From the NCBI GenBank assembly GCA_963924555.1, contig OZ004582.1, positions 4,526,001 through 4,590,000 of the forward strand: DNA of 64,000 nt. The letters are read 5' to 3'. Below the pieces are notes generated by a model. It was not told where the DNA came from and searched no databases. It saw only the letters and a list, made by a program, of their open reading frames with translations. Positions 10,475-22,033 of the stretch are shown one piece after another (position 1 is the stretch's first letter; every line of letters starts with the position of its first letter). Source of the DNA: Crambe crambe (Eukaryota > Porifera > Demospongiae > Poecilosclerida > Crambeidae). A program made the position numbers and the translations under genes.

Positions 10475-10690
10475 AGGGAGAGAGAGGCAGAGTTGAAGTT
10501 CAGAAACTAGAAGATCAAGGGAGAGAGAGAGGCAAAGAAGTCAGAGAGCACATTTCACTGAAGATGAAAGAGCAAGGGAGAGAGAGGGAGAGAAGTCGAA
10601 GAACACACTTGACAGAAGATGAAAGAGCAAGAGAAAGAGAGAGGTACAGAGTGAAGGAGAGAAGGGAGAGAGAGAGAGAGAGTATTAGGA
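10475..10690. repeat. GA-rich tract with about 60-bp sub-repeats
   Basis: Runs of GAGAGAGAGG alternate with GAAGATGAAAGAGCAAG in three loosely repeated units. The opposite strand gives spurious Ser/Leu-rich frames. Confidence 0.65.
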
Positions 10691-12010
10691 GAAAACTAAC
10701 AGGGAAGAACAAAGACATATAGGCTAGGTGCTAATGAAACAAGCAGCACCTTGGGCCCATTGTCAAGTTTGAGGTTTGCAAGTGAAGCTCTCAACTGCTG
10801 TCACAATGGACTAGCTACCTCTTACTGATTATCCTTCTGCACTTAAAGAACTGTTTACTGGTTAAAATGAAATTTGGGACAACTTGGAATTGATCACTAA
10901 AAGGATTTACTCCAGTTGAGAAATGGATTGAGTAACTAGCTAGCTATGTTGCACGTGAGAAAATCAATCCTTATGCAAACACTTGCAACCCTCTATTGCA
11001 GGTTCTGGTACTTAATAAAGTCAGACTCACTACAGATTAATGCATGTGAAAAGGGAGAATAAACTCAAGCGTACAAGTTAAAATCAAAATATTTGCACAA
11101 TTAAATCTCGCTTAAAGTTTGCACATTACAATTAGTGGAATCTGACATGATAATGCCCTTGCAATAGTCTCAAATAGACCTTTACTTGACATGCATAACT
11201 TGTACCCTTCATATATGTCACTGGTAGCCACTCACTGCCAGTGAGTGGACACACACACATTCCGTGTGTAGAGTTTTTGCGGACGCAGGCATGCGCAGAG
11301 TTTCTGTGGGTACTCGCTAGTAGTATAATATTATACCATCAAAATTATCAATGAACTTCAATGCCAAGATGCAGTCATCAGAGTTACCAACACAATTTTG
11401 CTGGAATCAATCCGGCACAGTTACTAGAGAGACACAGGAGCTGCAATGCTGGAACAATTTTTAGGGTCATGTTGCAATCTATAAATGATATTGACACTAT
11501 TGATCATTTAATACTGGCATGAACTGTGGAGTGACCAGGATATCTGGAATGGAGTGCAGCAGTGGAGGTTACATGACCATTACTTTCTTGTACATAGCCG
11601 ATGTTTCCTTCCTCCCATGAGTGCTCTAAGTAATTGGTTTATATTTTCACCATTAATGCAGTAACATGTATCTAATGCCACTCATTCTATAAAAGAAGGA
11701 TGACCCTACTCACAAAACTAGATAATAAGCACAAACCTAAGTTATGAAGACTACCATTCCCCCGACAAATTTTCTTCTAGTTTTCTATATCGCTAAAGTG
11801 TGGAATTTAGCCATTATACTAGTAGGAATAATTGAAATTGTGGATGCAAATTATAAATACTAACCGCCGCTTGCAGTTTCCCCGTGAAAGAACAGCCACA
11901 CGCCTCCTAGCGGACCGCTGCAGCCCGTTGCTACCCACGTAACTAGGTAAGTTTCTTGGTCGCAAACCATAACACGGAGTGCCCGCGGAATTTTCAATTA
12001 GCCTATGCTA
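10691..12010. other. Interior of inner transposon, no gene seen
   Basis: No recognised coding region. The last 200 bp are G/C-richer and approach the right terminal repeat. Confidence 0.35.
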
Positions 12011-12139
12011 CCGTTTCCAATCCCGGGGCGGTAATATACTATCTATGATTCAGCTGTCAACGCGCCTCGGTTGTTAGTTGCTAACGAGAGCACGTGATCC
12101 GTTTCCAATCCCGTAAACCTCTTATATCTATGCGTAGTT

Positions 12140-13612
12140 GTATGCTGCACTGGTAGCCTTGGGCGTAGATTCAACCTGTACTGTGTAGCGGTGTAACTCA
12201 AGCTCTCCAGATATTGTAGGTAAGTTGAATTTGAATATCGCCTTCCACGATGATAAAAGTTAATTTTCGTAGCTATGCTAAAATGCAAGTTCTATTTATA
12301 GTATTATGACACCCTCTGCAATAATAAATAGATGGCTAACTATATTATTATGTATGCCATGTCCAAGGTTCAGCTGTTAAGATTAATAATTATTAAAGAA
12401 CATAGAGTCTTTTTATCCTAAACCAAGAACTTAGCTACAATTTCAATATATTACAGAATCATATTCTTGCTTGCATATACAGTGGAACCTAAAATTAATG
12501 TGGACACTTTTAATAGGTGTCATGCATGATTAAGGGGTGTCCTTAATTAAGGGCTGAATTAACTAGTGCAGATGACGTTTGAATGTAGTTAGTTACTTAC
12601 TGCAGGCCTCAATATCTTCTTGAGGTCACTTTGGGTGGGGCCCACCCATGCTTGGCTTCTAAGTGCCAGAGACTTTTAAACTCAAAGCATTCTAAGTGCT
12701 ATAACATGATTCCTAACCATGATTATATCCTAGAAAAATGCAATATTTACACTCCACTTGTATGTTGCCATGACATCGATATATAATGACAAGCAATCAG
12801 GCTTTCTTTTGGTAATCCTCAAAGTTGTTGTAATTGCTAATCACACTTTGTTAGTAAGCCTAGCAACTGTTGCCATAGTGTCATTTAGTGCCATTTTGGT
12901 GGTCAACCTATCATGAGCTGTTGGTCACACAGAGAGTATAGCAGGCAACTCTAGCTCTAAGTTAGACATCCTAAATTTAAAAAGTATGTTCTATAGCTAC
13001 ACAAGGATGAGACTGAATCTTTGTCAGAAAAAGCCTTAAGGGTGTTACACTTTTTTTTAAATTTCCATCCGATGCTATATACCCCCATCCACTTTATATT
13101 GGTGCTCTCTCTGCAATGGTGTATTCCCCCCTCCCCCCCTTTGGATGATGGATTTTCATCTTGAGTTAGAGTACCAAATTTATGACTCAGGGTAGTACTC
13201 TGACCCACAAACTATACCCCCTAATGAAAATTCATCATTCCATAGAAACAGTGTTAGTAATATTAACCGTCTACTAAAGTTTGTGGTCAGTTATGAATAT
13301 TTTTAACCAGTGAATTCTTGTCTCAAACACATTAAGGCACAATAGTTCCAGGCTTGCTTTGCTGGATGTAGAAGCTGATATTTGCACAGGGAGATCATCG
13401 ATGACCTAGAGGTGGCTCTTATGCATTCCATATTGTTAAGCTAGCAGTGAGGGTCTTCCCTAGTGGCTATTCAGAAAGTACTGCCACACTCTGATAATCG
13501 ATCATTGCACTTCACTAGTTACATTTAATTTGCTCACCACACAATAAACTACGCACACATCTTCTCTGTTATTCTCCTTTCTAATAGATTCTTCTGTTAT
13601 CATAGATCCAAC
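12140..13612. other. Intergenic and upstream region of tetraspan gene A
   Basis: Mostly unique AT-rich sequence. A CAGTGGAACCTAAAATTAAT tip at about 12480 with a nearby inverted GTGTCCTTAATTAAGG suggests a decayed small transposon. No gene was called. The first 130 bp upstream of 13613 should hold the promoter of gene A, but no core element stands out. Confidence 0.35.
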
Positions 13613-15907
13613 ATGGAAGAATCTGGGAAGAAGTGTGCTTGTACCAAGCAGAGGCTATATTACACTCTTATGGCTGCCATTTTCTTGATAATGATAATCA
13701 TTGAGGCAGTTGCACTAGGAACATTTGGCACCCAGTTCAACAACACTGTGAATTTTTGGAGACAGAATATTCCAGGAGCTAATTCATCGACTGTCTGTAT
13801 TTTGTATGGTCGTCGTAGCAGCATGAACGGCACCAATCCCGTCTTAACCAATGATGGTGCATGTGGATTTTCATTTTGGGGAATGGTTACCATTCTTATT
13901 GTTCTGCTGTGTTGGATGGTATTCCATATTATCATGGCTGCATTTGGGAAACCAAGAATGTAAGTACCCCCAGCCAAATTACACACCAAGTAGTTCAATT
14001 GGCAATCACAGGCTTTTTCGTGCAATTTGGGTATAATTACATCCAAAACTGTCTAAAATTGCACTCAGCTTCACCTCATGCAATTACCTAGCCAGTTTCT
14101 CATGCAATTATACCCAAATTACACTCAAAAGCACATAATTATAATGAGTGCCAAAAATAATAGCCAAGTAGAAAAATTAATAAAGCGGATAAAATAATGA
14201 ACCAAAAAATAAAATGATATTATGCCATCTTCTCCTTCTCAGCCATTCCTCACCAAACAGTAATAATTCAGAGAAGCCAGCAGAATGGAACACCATTTTT
14301 CCTAGCTATATCATGTACTGCTTATATTGGTGACCCTTACTCAACACATGCATGCTAGCTACTGACAGTGAGGCCAAACAGAGTTGATCCCACTTCTCTA
14401 CTTGCTATGCAATTCCACTTTAAAAAATCTTCATTTTCTAAGTATTACTGTATAGCACTTTATTTTTGAGGCACTTCAATTTCAAGGTTTTCGTAGATTT
14501 TGCTCAAAACGAAAATTATGTCCTTGAATAATTAATTTTTGCCGTGTTATACATATACACACATGCGCAATGTGTAAACTGTATTACAGTGCAGCTGTCT
14601 CTCTGTTGTTATTTTAGCTCTAAATATCCTTCAAGCAACCTACAAATCTTCCACTACCAGATCCTAGTGGTACACTGTCACTGACAGTTTCCTCCTCTTC
14701 TATTGAAGCAGCAAACTCGAAAAAGACTCTACCGTGTTTAGCAGGATCTACCACCAGAGGGCCATACACTAGATTTTCAAAAAAAAAGAAGAAAAAAAAG
14801 AAAAGAAAAAGGAAGAAGAGTAGAACATGGTGTAGCGCTGGCAAATTCTATGTCTGCATGCTATAGTTCATTTCTTAAAATGATCCTTGAAAATTGTTCT
14901 GTGAAATTACTACATATTCTGCTGTGCATCTTTATACTATCGGTTGTTTCTCTAGATTTTCAATGTGTCGAATTATTGGTGACCTGGTCATTTCAGCAGT
15001 GGTGGGACTGTTATCTCTAATAGTCAGTGCAGTACTTACTGCAGGATTGAGAGCTACATGTGCAGGTTTTGGTATTTCTGCACTAACATTACCGTAAGTG
15101 ATATTCAGAATAGGATAACCATCACTTCATCAGCCAGTTAAAAAAGGCTCCCTCTTTAGTGGCTATTGTTACAGTTAACAAGAATATGGAAAATCATACT
15201 TAGTATGACTGTGTATAGGTGTGAACGAAGAGGATTTATTGTGGGTCAAACCTCTCTACAATTTCATCGCAATCTCAGTGCAGCACAGGTATGTACAATT
15301 ATGGGATGTTGTGCACTAGCTGGTTTTTTTAAAAAGGGGCTCCCCCTCCACCACCACCACCACCACCACCACCACCTATTATTGTACCCACTGCCTAACT
15401 GAATGATCCTCAGACTAATACTGGTTCTGGAATAGAAACTTAGTGTTCTGAGTCTGGTTATGATTAGGAAGGCAATTTTTTAAAACTGTGCATATTCATT
15501 GCTAACATGCCTAGCTAATGAGTTTCCACGATTTTTATGTTGTTTTCTTGCTAGTTTCCTCTGTAAAATTCAAAGGTCAAATTTCTGTCTACTGGATTGA
15601 TATCATGAATGATAATCTTCTGTTCAGGAAATTGCAAATAGATTTTTCCTAGTTGGTGTTGATATGCTGTATTCTCTGTCTTCAGGGCACATCTTGGGTG
15701 ATAACTATCGCATTTGCTTCTCTCCTGTCATTGTATACTGTGCTGTTGATAGTATCATGCTTCATCAGGAGACGTAGGAAGAAGAGTGAAAATATTGGAA
15801 CTGAGAAAGGGAAAGCTAAAGCAAGCAAGAAACACAAGACTAAAGATGAGGATAAGAAAGCAATTCAACCACATGTTGAAGTTGAGGATATAACTGACAA
15901 AAGTTAA
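13613..15907 (+). CDS. Four-span membrane protein A (TMEM179-like)
   Basis: Exons 13613-13959, 14956-15093, 15219-15288 and 15686-15907 join with phases 2, 2, 0 into 258 residues (777 nt). TM1 is about residues 18-38 and TM2 about 88-110 (WGMVTILIVLLCWMVF). TM3 is in exon 2 (ISAVVGLLSLIVSAVL) and TM4 in exon 4 (WVITIAFASLLSLYTVLL). The first loop has two Cys (62, 84) and sequons at N43 and N57; the second has ATCAGFG and a Cys at the exon 3 start. The tail is Lys-rich and ends VEDITDKS. Loop Cys pattern, CGFSFWG before TM2 and AQ-SW before TM4 resemble TMEM179. It is convergent with the TRIM-NHL gene 380 bp downstream. Confidence 0.8.
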
Positions 15908-16290
15908 AAGACGCTGTGTAGTAAGATTCAGTTTTCAATAGAAATAGTTTAGCAGTTTGTAATAGCAGAATGTAGGAAAGGTAATTTTTAGTAGTTGAAT
16001 CAGTCATTAAATCACAAGACATTTTAAACTGTATGAGTGTGCAGGATATTGAGTCTTTAATGATTGCATGACTAGTGTGACATAATTGCATGGAGAGTGA
16101 GGATGACTCATTGATCATCTGCTTGTGATTGTATTCATGTCAGTATGAAGTACAACCAAAAAAAAAAGAAGGAAAACAAAACAACAAAAACAATAACAAC
16201 AAAAAGTTGACAGTACAGTGACTGAAATTGCTTGTGTTTATTTTTAGTTGTTGTTTGTTTTTGTTTTTTTTTTTTTTTAGTGAAGTGAAG
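15908..16290. other. Convergent 3' intergenic spacer
   Basis: Separates the 3' ends of tetraspan gene A (plus) and the TRIM-NHL gene (minus). Contains an A/C-rich run (16158-16206) and a T-rich run (16236-16280) that are partly complementary; both may serve as polyadenylation-region sequence. Confidence 0.4.
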
Positions 16291-18393
16291 TTAGAAAATT
16301 TGGAGTCTGTGATTATTGAAGTCACAAACATAGAGAACTCCACTATTATCCACTGCTAGTCCTGCAGGATACTTAAACTCTCCTGCTAATTTTCCTTCCT
16401 TGCCAAATGATGTTACAAACTGACCCTCAGAAGTGAACACTGAGACACGATTATTTTCGTATTCTCCAACATAGACCATATCGTTACTGTCAACAGTGAC
16501 ACAATCTGGCCAGGAGAGTTCTCCCCTTCCCTGACCGTGCTTTCCAAAGGTTTTAAGAAACTGTCCCTTAGAAGTAAAGACTTGAATACGATGATTACTT
16601 CTGTCGGCAACATATACTTTCCCATTGCTATCACAGGCTACACCTCCAGGGAATGTGAATTGTCCCTTTCTGTTACCTTCCTCCCCAAATGTTTTGTAGA
16701 ATGTGAGATTAGAGTTCAAAATATGGGTGTGGTGACTGCTGTCCACCAAATAAACTTTGTCATTTTTGGTGTTGAATGCAATATCATGTGGAAGACGAAA
16801 ATGTATATCTCCACTGCTTTTAGGACCCACTGCAGTGAGAAACTGGCCATCTGCAGTAAACTTCTGAATACAATCTTTATCACCATCCACCACCAAGATA
16901 TTGCCATCATCATCAACTGCCACCCCACCAGGGCTTAGAAATTCTCCTAGATCCGAACCGTGTGTGCCAAATGATCTGATTTTCTTGCCACCTGAATTGA
17001 ATATAGATACACAGGCTCTGTCATTCTCAGTTACAATTATTTCTCCTTTTTCATTGATAGCCACCCCTGATGGACTGTGCACACCCTCTATGATAAGGAT
17101 CGGATTTCCGAGCTTTTCTACTGGCTGTGTTATTGTCACAGAAAACGGGCTTCCTTTGATGTGCTGATCTTTGATCTTGATAGTCAAATGATGCTTTCCT
17201 TTTATAACTGGCTGATAACTGATCTCATATAGCCCCTTCTCTTCTTTCTTTATTATATCCCCTTCAACTATAGCACCAGTAAGAGTTGACAGAAGCTCAC
17301 ACTGAATTGATTCAATTTCTACCTCACAAGCTTCACCTTCGAAGTTTATAGCATGCAAATTAGCACTTGATTTCTCTCTGACAACAGCTTTTCTTAAGGC
17401 CTGACCTATGACAAAAGATTTTGAGGGATCCAGTGACCTTGACTGATATAGCTGTCCAAAGTTCTTGCATGCAGATATAATATTAGGTGAAATTGTGAAT
17501 GTCATATCAATTTCAGCTTTGACTGCCGTTTCTTCTGGTTTAAAAGCAGCAGTGAGTTCTTCAACTTCATTAATCATAGTGGCCTTCATCTTTAAAATCT
17601 CCCCCTGACTACTTGATGTTAGACGTTCCTTTACAAAGTCGAGAGATGTACTTAACTGTACCTGGGTGGTTTCAAGTTGGTCCCTATGAACAGCAAGACC
17701 TTTCATTTTCTTCTGAGTCATATGATTCAACTCACCAAGGAGTTCAGCTTTTTTTTCTTCAATTACTTGATGGATGGTTTCCACATTTCCACTTATATTG
17801 GCTGCAATAGCTTCCCTTCGATTGGACATTTCCTTGCAGCACACGTCTAATTGTGTCAGTGTTTTATTGACATACCCTAGCTGCTCTTCAACCACTTGCA
17901 GGGACAAGTTGATTTCTTTTTTGTGCCCTTCGAACACCTCACTTATAAGGTCATATCTGTGGCTGTGGTGTTTTCGAATAGTGCACTGAATGCAAATCAA
18001 CTCTCCACATGTCTCACAGTAGAGTTTTGATTCTTCTTGGTGCTCAGAACATGTTGGATTAGATTTGGTGGACGGTATTATATCATTCTCCACTTTATCT
18101 AAAGGAGAAACTGGATCTTTAGCCTTCTTCAAATCTTCCCAAATTTCCAGAAGCTGGTTGGTTTGAAATGCTGGTGGAAACCCTGATACTCCATTGCTTG
18201 GAATAGGTGTAGCATAACGGCAAGAAGGACAAGGTAAGGAGAGCTGCCCTTGCTGGTCTCGCACTACTAACTTAACAAGACAATCCCTACAGTAGACATG
18301 GAAACACCGAAGTAATTTAGGATTGTTGTAAGTTTCAAGACAAATAGCACAATTCAGTTGTTGTTCTAACTTCTTAAGAGCCTCTTCTGCCAT
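16291..18393 (-). CDS. TRIM-NHL protein, probable E3 ubiquitin ligase
   Basis: One uninterrupted 700-residue frame, ATG at 18393, TAA at 16291-16293. A C3HC4 RING finger has C15, C18, C30, H32, C35, C38, C55 and C58. A B-box follows (C115, H118, C126, C129, C134, C137, H142, H145), then a coiled coil at about 150-290. A filamin/immunoglobulin-like domain at about 325-430 contains GLYEISYQPVIKGKHHLTIK. Six NHL repeats (about 435-700) recur as GVAVD..GNILVVD....CIQKF and form a beta-propeller. This is the TRIM2/TRIM3/TRIM71 architecture: ubiquitin ligase with an RNA- or protein-binding propeller. It is intronless, unlike its tetraspan neighbours, and all zinc ligands are present. Orthology to one vertebrate TRIM cannot be fixed by eye. 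Confidence 0.92.
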   Translation of the reverse strand: MAEEALKKLEQQLNCAICLETYNNPKLLRCFHVYCRDCLVKLVVRDQQGQLSLPCPSCRYATPIPSNGVSGFPPAFQTNQLLEIWEDLKKAKDPVSPLDKVENDIIPSTKSNPTCSEHQEESKLYCETCGELICIQCTIRKHHSHRYDLISEVFEGHKKEINLSLQVVEEQLGYVNKTLTQLDVCCKEMSNRREAIAANISGNVETIHQVIEEKKAELLGELNHMTQKKMKGLAVHRDQLETTQVQLSTSLDFVKERLTSSSQGEILKMKATMINEVEELTAAFKPEETAVKAEIDMTFTISPNIISACKNFGQLYQSRSLDPSKSFVIGQALRKAVVREKSSANLHAINFEGEACEVEIESIQCELLSTLTGAIVEGDIIKKEEKGLYEISYQPVIKGKHHLTIKIKDQHIKGSPFSVTITQPVEKLGNPILIIEGVHSPSGVAINEKGEIIVTENDRACVSIFNSGGKKIRSFGTHGSDLGEFLSPGGVAVDDDGNILVVDGDKDCIQKFTADGQFLTAVGPKSSGDIHFRLPHDIAFNTKNDKVYLVDSSHHTHILNSNLTFYKTFGEEGNRKGQFTFPGGVACDSNGKVYVADRSNHRIQVFTSKGQFLKTFGKHGQGRGELSWPDCVTVDSNDMVYVGEYENNRVSVFTSEGQFVTSFGKEGKLAGEFKYPAGLAVDNSGVLYVCDFNNHRLQIF

Positions 18394-18830
18394 AATGAAA
18401 GTTCCACTGAATATTGTATGAGGAGATAGCTAGCTATGCAATTGTGCAAGCAGGATAGATTTCATTGGTTAAATTCCTGTTTACTGCAATAACTGTCCTT
18501 CACTTTTGTGGCTTCACCAACACCTTTGGTCATGCTTGTGTATTCAACTTTCTGATGACACAGTTCAGTTACATGTAACTTCCGTTGTAACTGACAACTA
18601 TTGAGAAATAGTCAGCAGCAAACATCCAACTATGTATAGCTAACTACTTCCAAAACTCCTCAAAGTTATCCATACCCTTCACTATGCTCTTATGAGTCAG
18701 AAGGAGGGTTTTGCAGACAGTTTATGGGGGACAACTAGTAGAATCTTCATTTCCAATGACAAAATTCTTCATCAACAATGTCTTCAGTATGCATTCATGT
18801 AATTTACTTATCAGCTGGCCCCTCCACCCA
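18394..18830. other. Upstream region of the TRIM-NHL gene
   Basis: AT-rich, contains TAGCTAGC motifs near 18428. No second gene on the other strand was recognised. It probably includes the promoter of the minus-strand TRIM-NHL gene. Confidence 0.35.
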
Positions 18831-18958
18831 TGTGATGATAGTTCTTCAAGTTGGCTACTATCAGTGGAGGTGTATAAATGACTCCATTTATATTTCTGCA
18901 GAAACCCACATCCTGTGTATGCCACTGATAGTAGCCAACTTGAAGAACTATCATCACG
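18831..18958. repeat. Hairpin with 37-bp arms
   Basis: TGATGATAGTTCTTCAAGTT followed by GGCTACTATCAGTGG is repeated in inverted form at 18922-18958, around a 54-bp loop. Candidate fold-back MITE. Confidence 0.75.
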
Positions 18959-19500
18959 TAGCTAGGTGGAGGAACCTATGGGCCCAGAGGGGCCATACCC
19001 CCCTCCCCCCAGATTTTATATAATAAGTCTATCTTTTTGGGGGCTCCCCCAACTTTAAATTTAGCTAGTTCCTCTGTCTATGTCACTGTTGTATATCTGG
19101 TAGTAGCACTGTAGGCCATGCTAACAAACTAACAATCACAAAAGTGTCTAACTTACTCTTGATCAAAGCTATAGCTAGATAATACAAGGTGGTCATAGCT
19201 ATATGTACATGTGTAGTTCTATACTAGTTATACTATAAATAGTGACAAATGAATGATTACTGTAATGAACATACACATTCACAACAACACACAAATAATA
19301 CACACAAGTCAAAGGTCACTTCATGCCATAGGGCCAGTAATTTCCATATTAGCTATCAGAGTTGAAATCAGTCTCCCATTCAATTATTCTCCCAGAACGA
19401 TTGCAGTTTATCTATTTACTCTTTTGCTAGTTTCTAAGTTTAGACTTTTTTTCACTGTGTATTTTGAGCACCATGCTTGTCAAATACTACCTACAACTCC
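18959..19500. other. Intergenic before the retroelement remnant
   Basis: No gene seen. A CCCCCCTCCCCCC run lies near 19000 and AC-rich sequence around 19260-19310. A 5' long terminal repeat could lie here but I could not match it to a downstream copy. Confidence 0.3.
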
Positions 19501-21700
19501 ATGGCTCAAATAATTCACTTACAACCTCCTGGAAACTTTGACTTAAAAAATCCTGATGGGTGGCAGCTCTGGAGAAAGAGATTTCAGCAGTTTTGTATAG
19601 CCTCTGGCCTAGGAGAAGTAGACAAGTGAGGACACCTTGCTATATAGTTTTAAATTTTAGGTGACTATGCTTAGTCAGTTCTCCATAACTGAAGTTGAAA
19701 GGAACGTGTATGATACTGTGCTTGAGAAATTTGTTCCTTTTTCAGTGTAAGGATATGAAAGAGCAAGATTTAATGTCTGCTACCAGGCTGAAAGTGTGAC
19801 TACACTAGTGTGCTAAGTGCACCATCTAGAGATCCTGGCCCCCAGAAAATAGACCATTGTATCTGGTGAGGTTCTAGGGGGATATCTCAATTCCCACTGC
19901 ATCTACTATTAAGTTTATCAACAACTTATTGAGAACATGATGTCATAATCCATCATATTGGGGGGGGGGGGGGGGTGGGTTCAGGCCCCCACCTTCTGAA
20001 TATAAGGGGGGAGTAGCCCCTCCAACTCCTTCTATGGAACAGTAGGAACTCATTGGAAGAGAGAGTGAGAAGAATTGAGATTCAGAATTATTCCAGACTG
20101 AGAGGAGCTAAAGGTAGAGACTTTCGTACAAGATGTGGAAAAGAAGCACATGCCAGAACAATGTCCTGCCAGAGAAGCTATGTGTCACAATTGTCAAAGA
20201 AAATGCTCCCAAAAAGTCTGTGTCTACAATCACAGGAGGTGCAACAATCACCACAGGCATTCTTGAATACAGTATCTGACAATGGAGAAAAGTCATATAG
20301 TGTCATTCAAGTTGAGAATCAAGATGTCTGCTTCAAGATAGATAGACAGGGGGTGCAGAAGTGACAGCAATTTCTGATCAAACAAATTTCAAAGCTTGGA
20401 CAAGGATCTTTCAAAGGTAATGGAGAAACACCATCTCATCGAACTTCTGAACATACTGGGACAATCTGAAGCCAAATTGGTACACAAAACAAAGACTTCG
20501 ATTCAGCTGGTATTTATTATTAAAGGCCTCAAGAAGAATCTCCTTGGGCTGCCAGCAATAATCAGTTAGAGCAGACATCATGGAAAATTTTCCCAGCTGA
20601 TTACTCATTCCCAGTTGGAGGCTTTGTCTGTGAAAGTTTTGCTGGACTCCATCCTGGTCTACTAAATGGCCAAAACTCACACTTACCAGCATTTAAAGTA
20701 ACTCCTGCTGTTTCCAGTCATTCAAGTACTGTCTGGTTCCCCAAAAAATGTCAAAATATAGTCCATCAGGCATAATACATTACATGAAGGACTCCCAATT
20801 CTTTTCTGAAAGTGCACTGGCACACTAGCTAGATACGTATGCCAAATGGTAATTTATTAAAACAAAATCTGCCTCTGGGGCAGACCTAACACAGCCATTG
20901 AGGGAGTTGAGAAAATACTTTGATTTGGGAAGCATGTTCAGGTGGCCACCAAACTGATGTCCTTGCATGTAAACGACACCTATGAACTCATAGGTAACTT
21001 TTGTGTAACCTGTCCAGAGTTTCCTTTTGCAGAACTTTCAGGACCACTACCATGATAGAAAGAGGTTGTCAATTCTCCTCTGTAGGGTGTTGTTTATTCT
21101 TACAATAATGTTTCACAATTGAGCAAACTGGATCAGATAGGCATTTCCAGTCAAGTCAAGGATCTGATAAAGGCTTTTGCCAGATTATCCATGGTAGAAA
21201 GTGGTTATGTCGATCTTCTCAAGACATCGAATTCCCCCAGACTTTTACGAGTGATAGCTAACAAGCTTCTCAGAATTTGCAGAAACTTACAATTTCAATG
21301 AGTAATGTACTTGTTGAGCAAGCTGTGTGACAATGAAGTGACTTAATCAAGATAGCCTACCTTTCTTATTAACAACACTATTGCCTGCTCTGAGTCCAAA
21401 AATGGCCTGACTTAGAGGAGTTTTTGACAGAATGATCACCATTTCAAAACGAAGCAGAAAGATAGTGGCCATCTGTCAAAACATTATTTCTTCTTCTGCC
21501 AGATGACACTGAAGTGTGGGTTATTAGAGAACAAAACTATACCTGGAAAATTGTCAGTTCATCTGATACTATCCAGTTGTTGCTACATCAAATTGACAGG
21601 TTCAAAGAAATTAGTGACACCTCAACCCTAAACCAGCAAACCTAAAACCATCAGCTGATACAAATCCCAGTCCAGACTTCTGCTCAAATTCACTCACAGA
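19501..21700 (+). pseudogene. Decayed Ty3/Gypsy-type retroelement
   Basis: The start at 19501 (MAQIIHLQPPGNFD .. WRKRFQQFCIASGLG) matches the beginning of Gypsy-type Gag and stops at 19627-19629. Later frames give Gag (YDTVLEKFVPF), a zinc-knuckle region with CGKEAH and CHNCQRKC (about 20130-20210), and a damaged aspartic protease near 20340 where the active-site triad is broken. Then come LLGLPAI (about 20545) and an RNase H-like TQPLRELRKYF (about 20890). Many stops and frameshifts separate these blocks. No intact reverse transcriptase or integrase was seen, and long terminal repeats were not identified. Confidence 0.7.
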
Positions 21701-22033
21701 TATGACAAGAACATGTACTACCTGGTGTCATATTACGTAGCTATGCTTAAAGATTTTGAAGGAAGCATAATGACTTTTTACTTGTGTGTATTGTTCACTG
21801 ACTTGTGTGTTTTTGTGAATGTATGTTGTAATGTACTTAGCTATAGCTGTATGACTGTCAGACACCCCTCAGTAGTATGAGTCAACACAAATACCGGCAT
21901 GGTGCTTAAATACACAAGTGAAAAAATATGTCCTTATGAATATTATTATCAGTAGAGAATGAGTACAGCTACATTGATATGGATGTGTATGTAACGCTGG
22001 TAGTGGGGATATAATTATAAAAGCAAACTAAAT
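21701..22033. other. Retroelement 3' remnant and gene B 3' flank
   Basis: Could include part of a 3' long terminal repeat (T/G-rich from 21775 on), but no pair was found. It borders the stop codon of gene B at 22034. Confidence 0.25.

Larger units (their letters stand above)
9306..12047. mobile_element. Inner transposon, 2.74 kb, 7-bp TSD ATTCAGC
   Basis: Terminal inverted repeats of 37 bp are identical: CATAGATAGTATATTACCG, then CCCCGGGATTGGAAACGG, with the reverse complement at 12011-12047. ATTCAGC flanks it at 9299-9305 and 12048-12054. It shares CATAGATA and GGGATTGGAAACG with the outer element, so both belong to one family. The interior carries a tRNA-like SINE, three 115-130-bp tandem units, a GA-rich tract and a short reverse-strand frame, but no complete transposase. 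Confidence 0.9.
8146..12132. mobile_element. Outer transposon of nested pair, 7-bp TSD CGTAGTT
   Basis: The left end CATAGATATA continues, after removal of a small MITE, with AAGAGGTTTTACGGGATTGG; the right end is the reverse complement (CCAATCCCGTAAACCTCTTA TATCTATG). CGTAGTT occurs exactly outside both ends (8139-8145 and 12133-12139), a perfect 7-bp target duplication. Without its insertions the element is about 1.1 kb and has no convincing ORF, so it is probably non-autonomous. CA...TG termini with a 7-bp duplication are compatible with the P superfamily; that assignment is inference. Confidence 0.85.

Noticed and set aside
19501..21700. Intact retrotransposon
   Set aside because: Gag, zinc-knuckle and protease segments are split by stops and frameshifts, the protease active site is broken, and no paired long terminal repeats were found.
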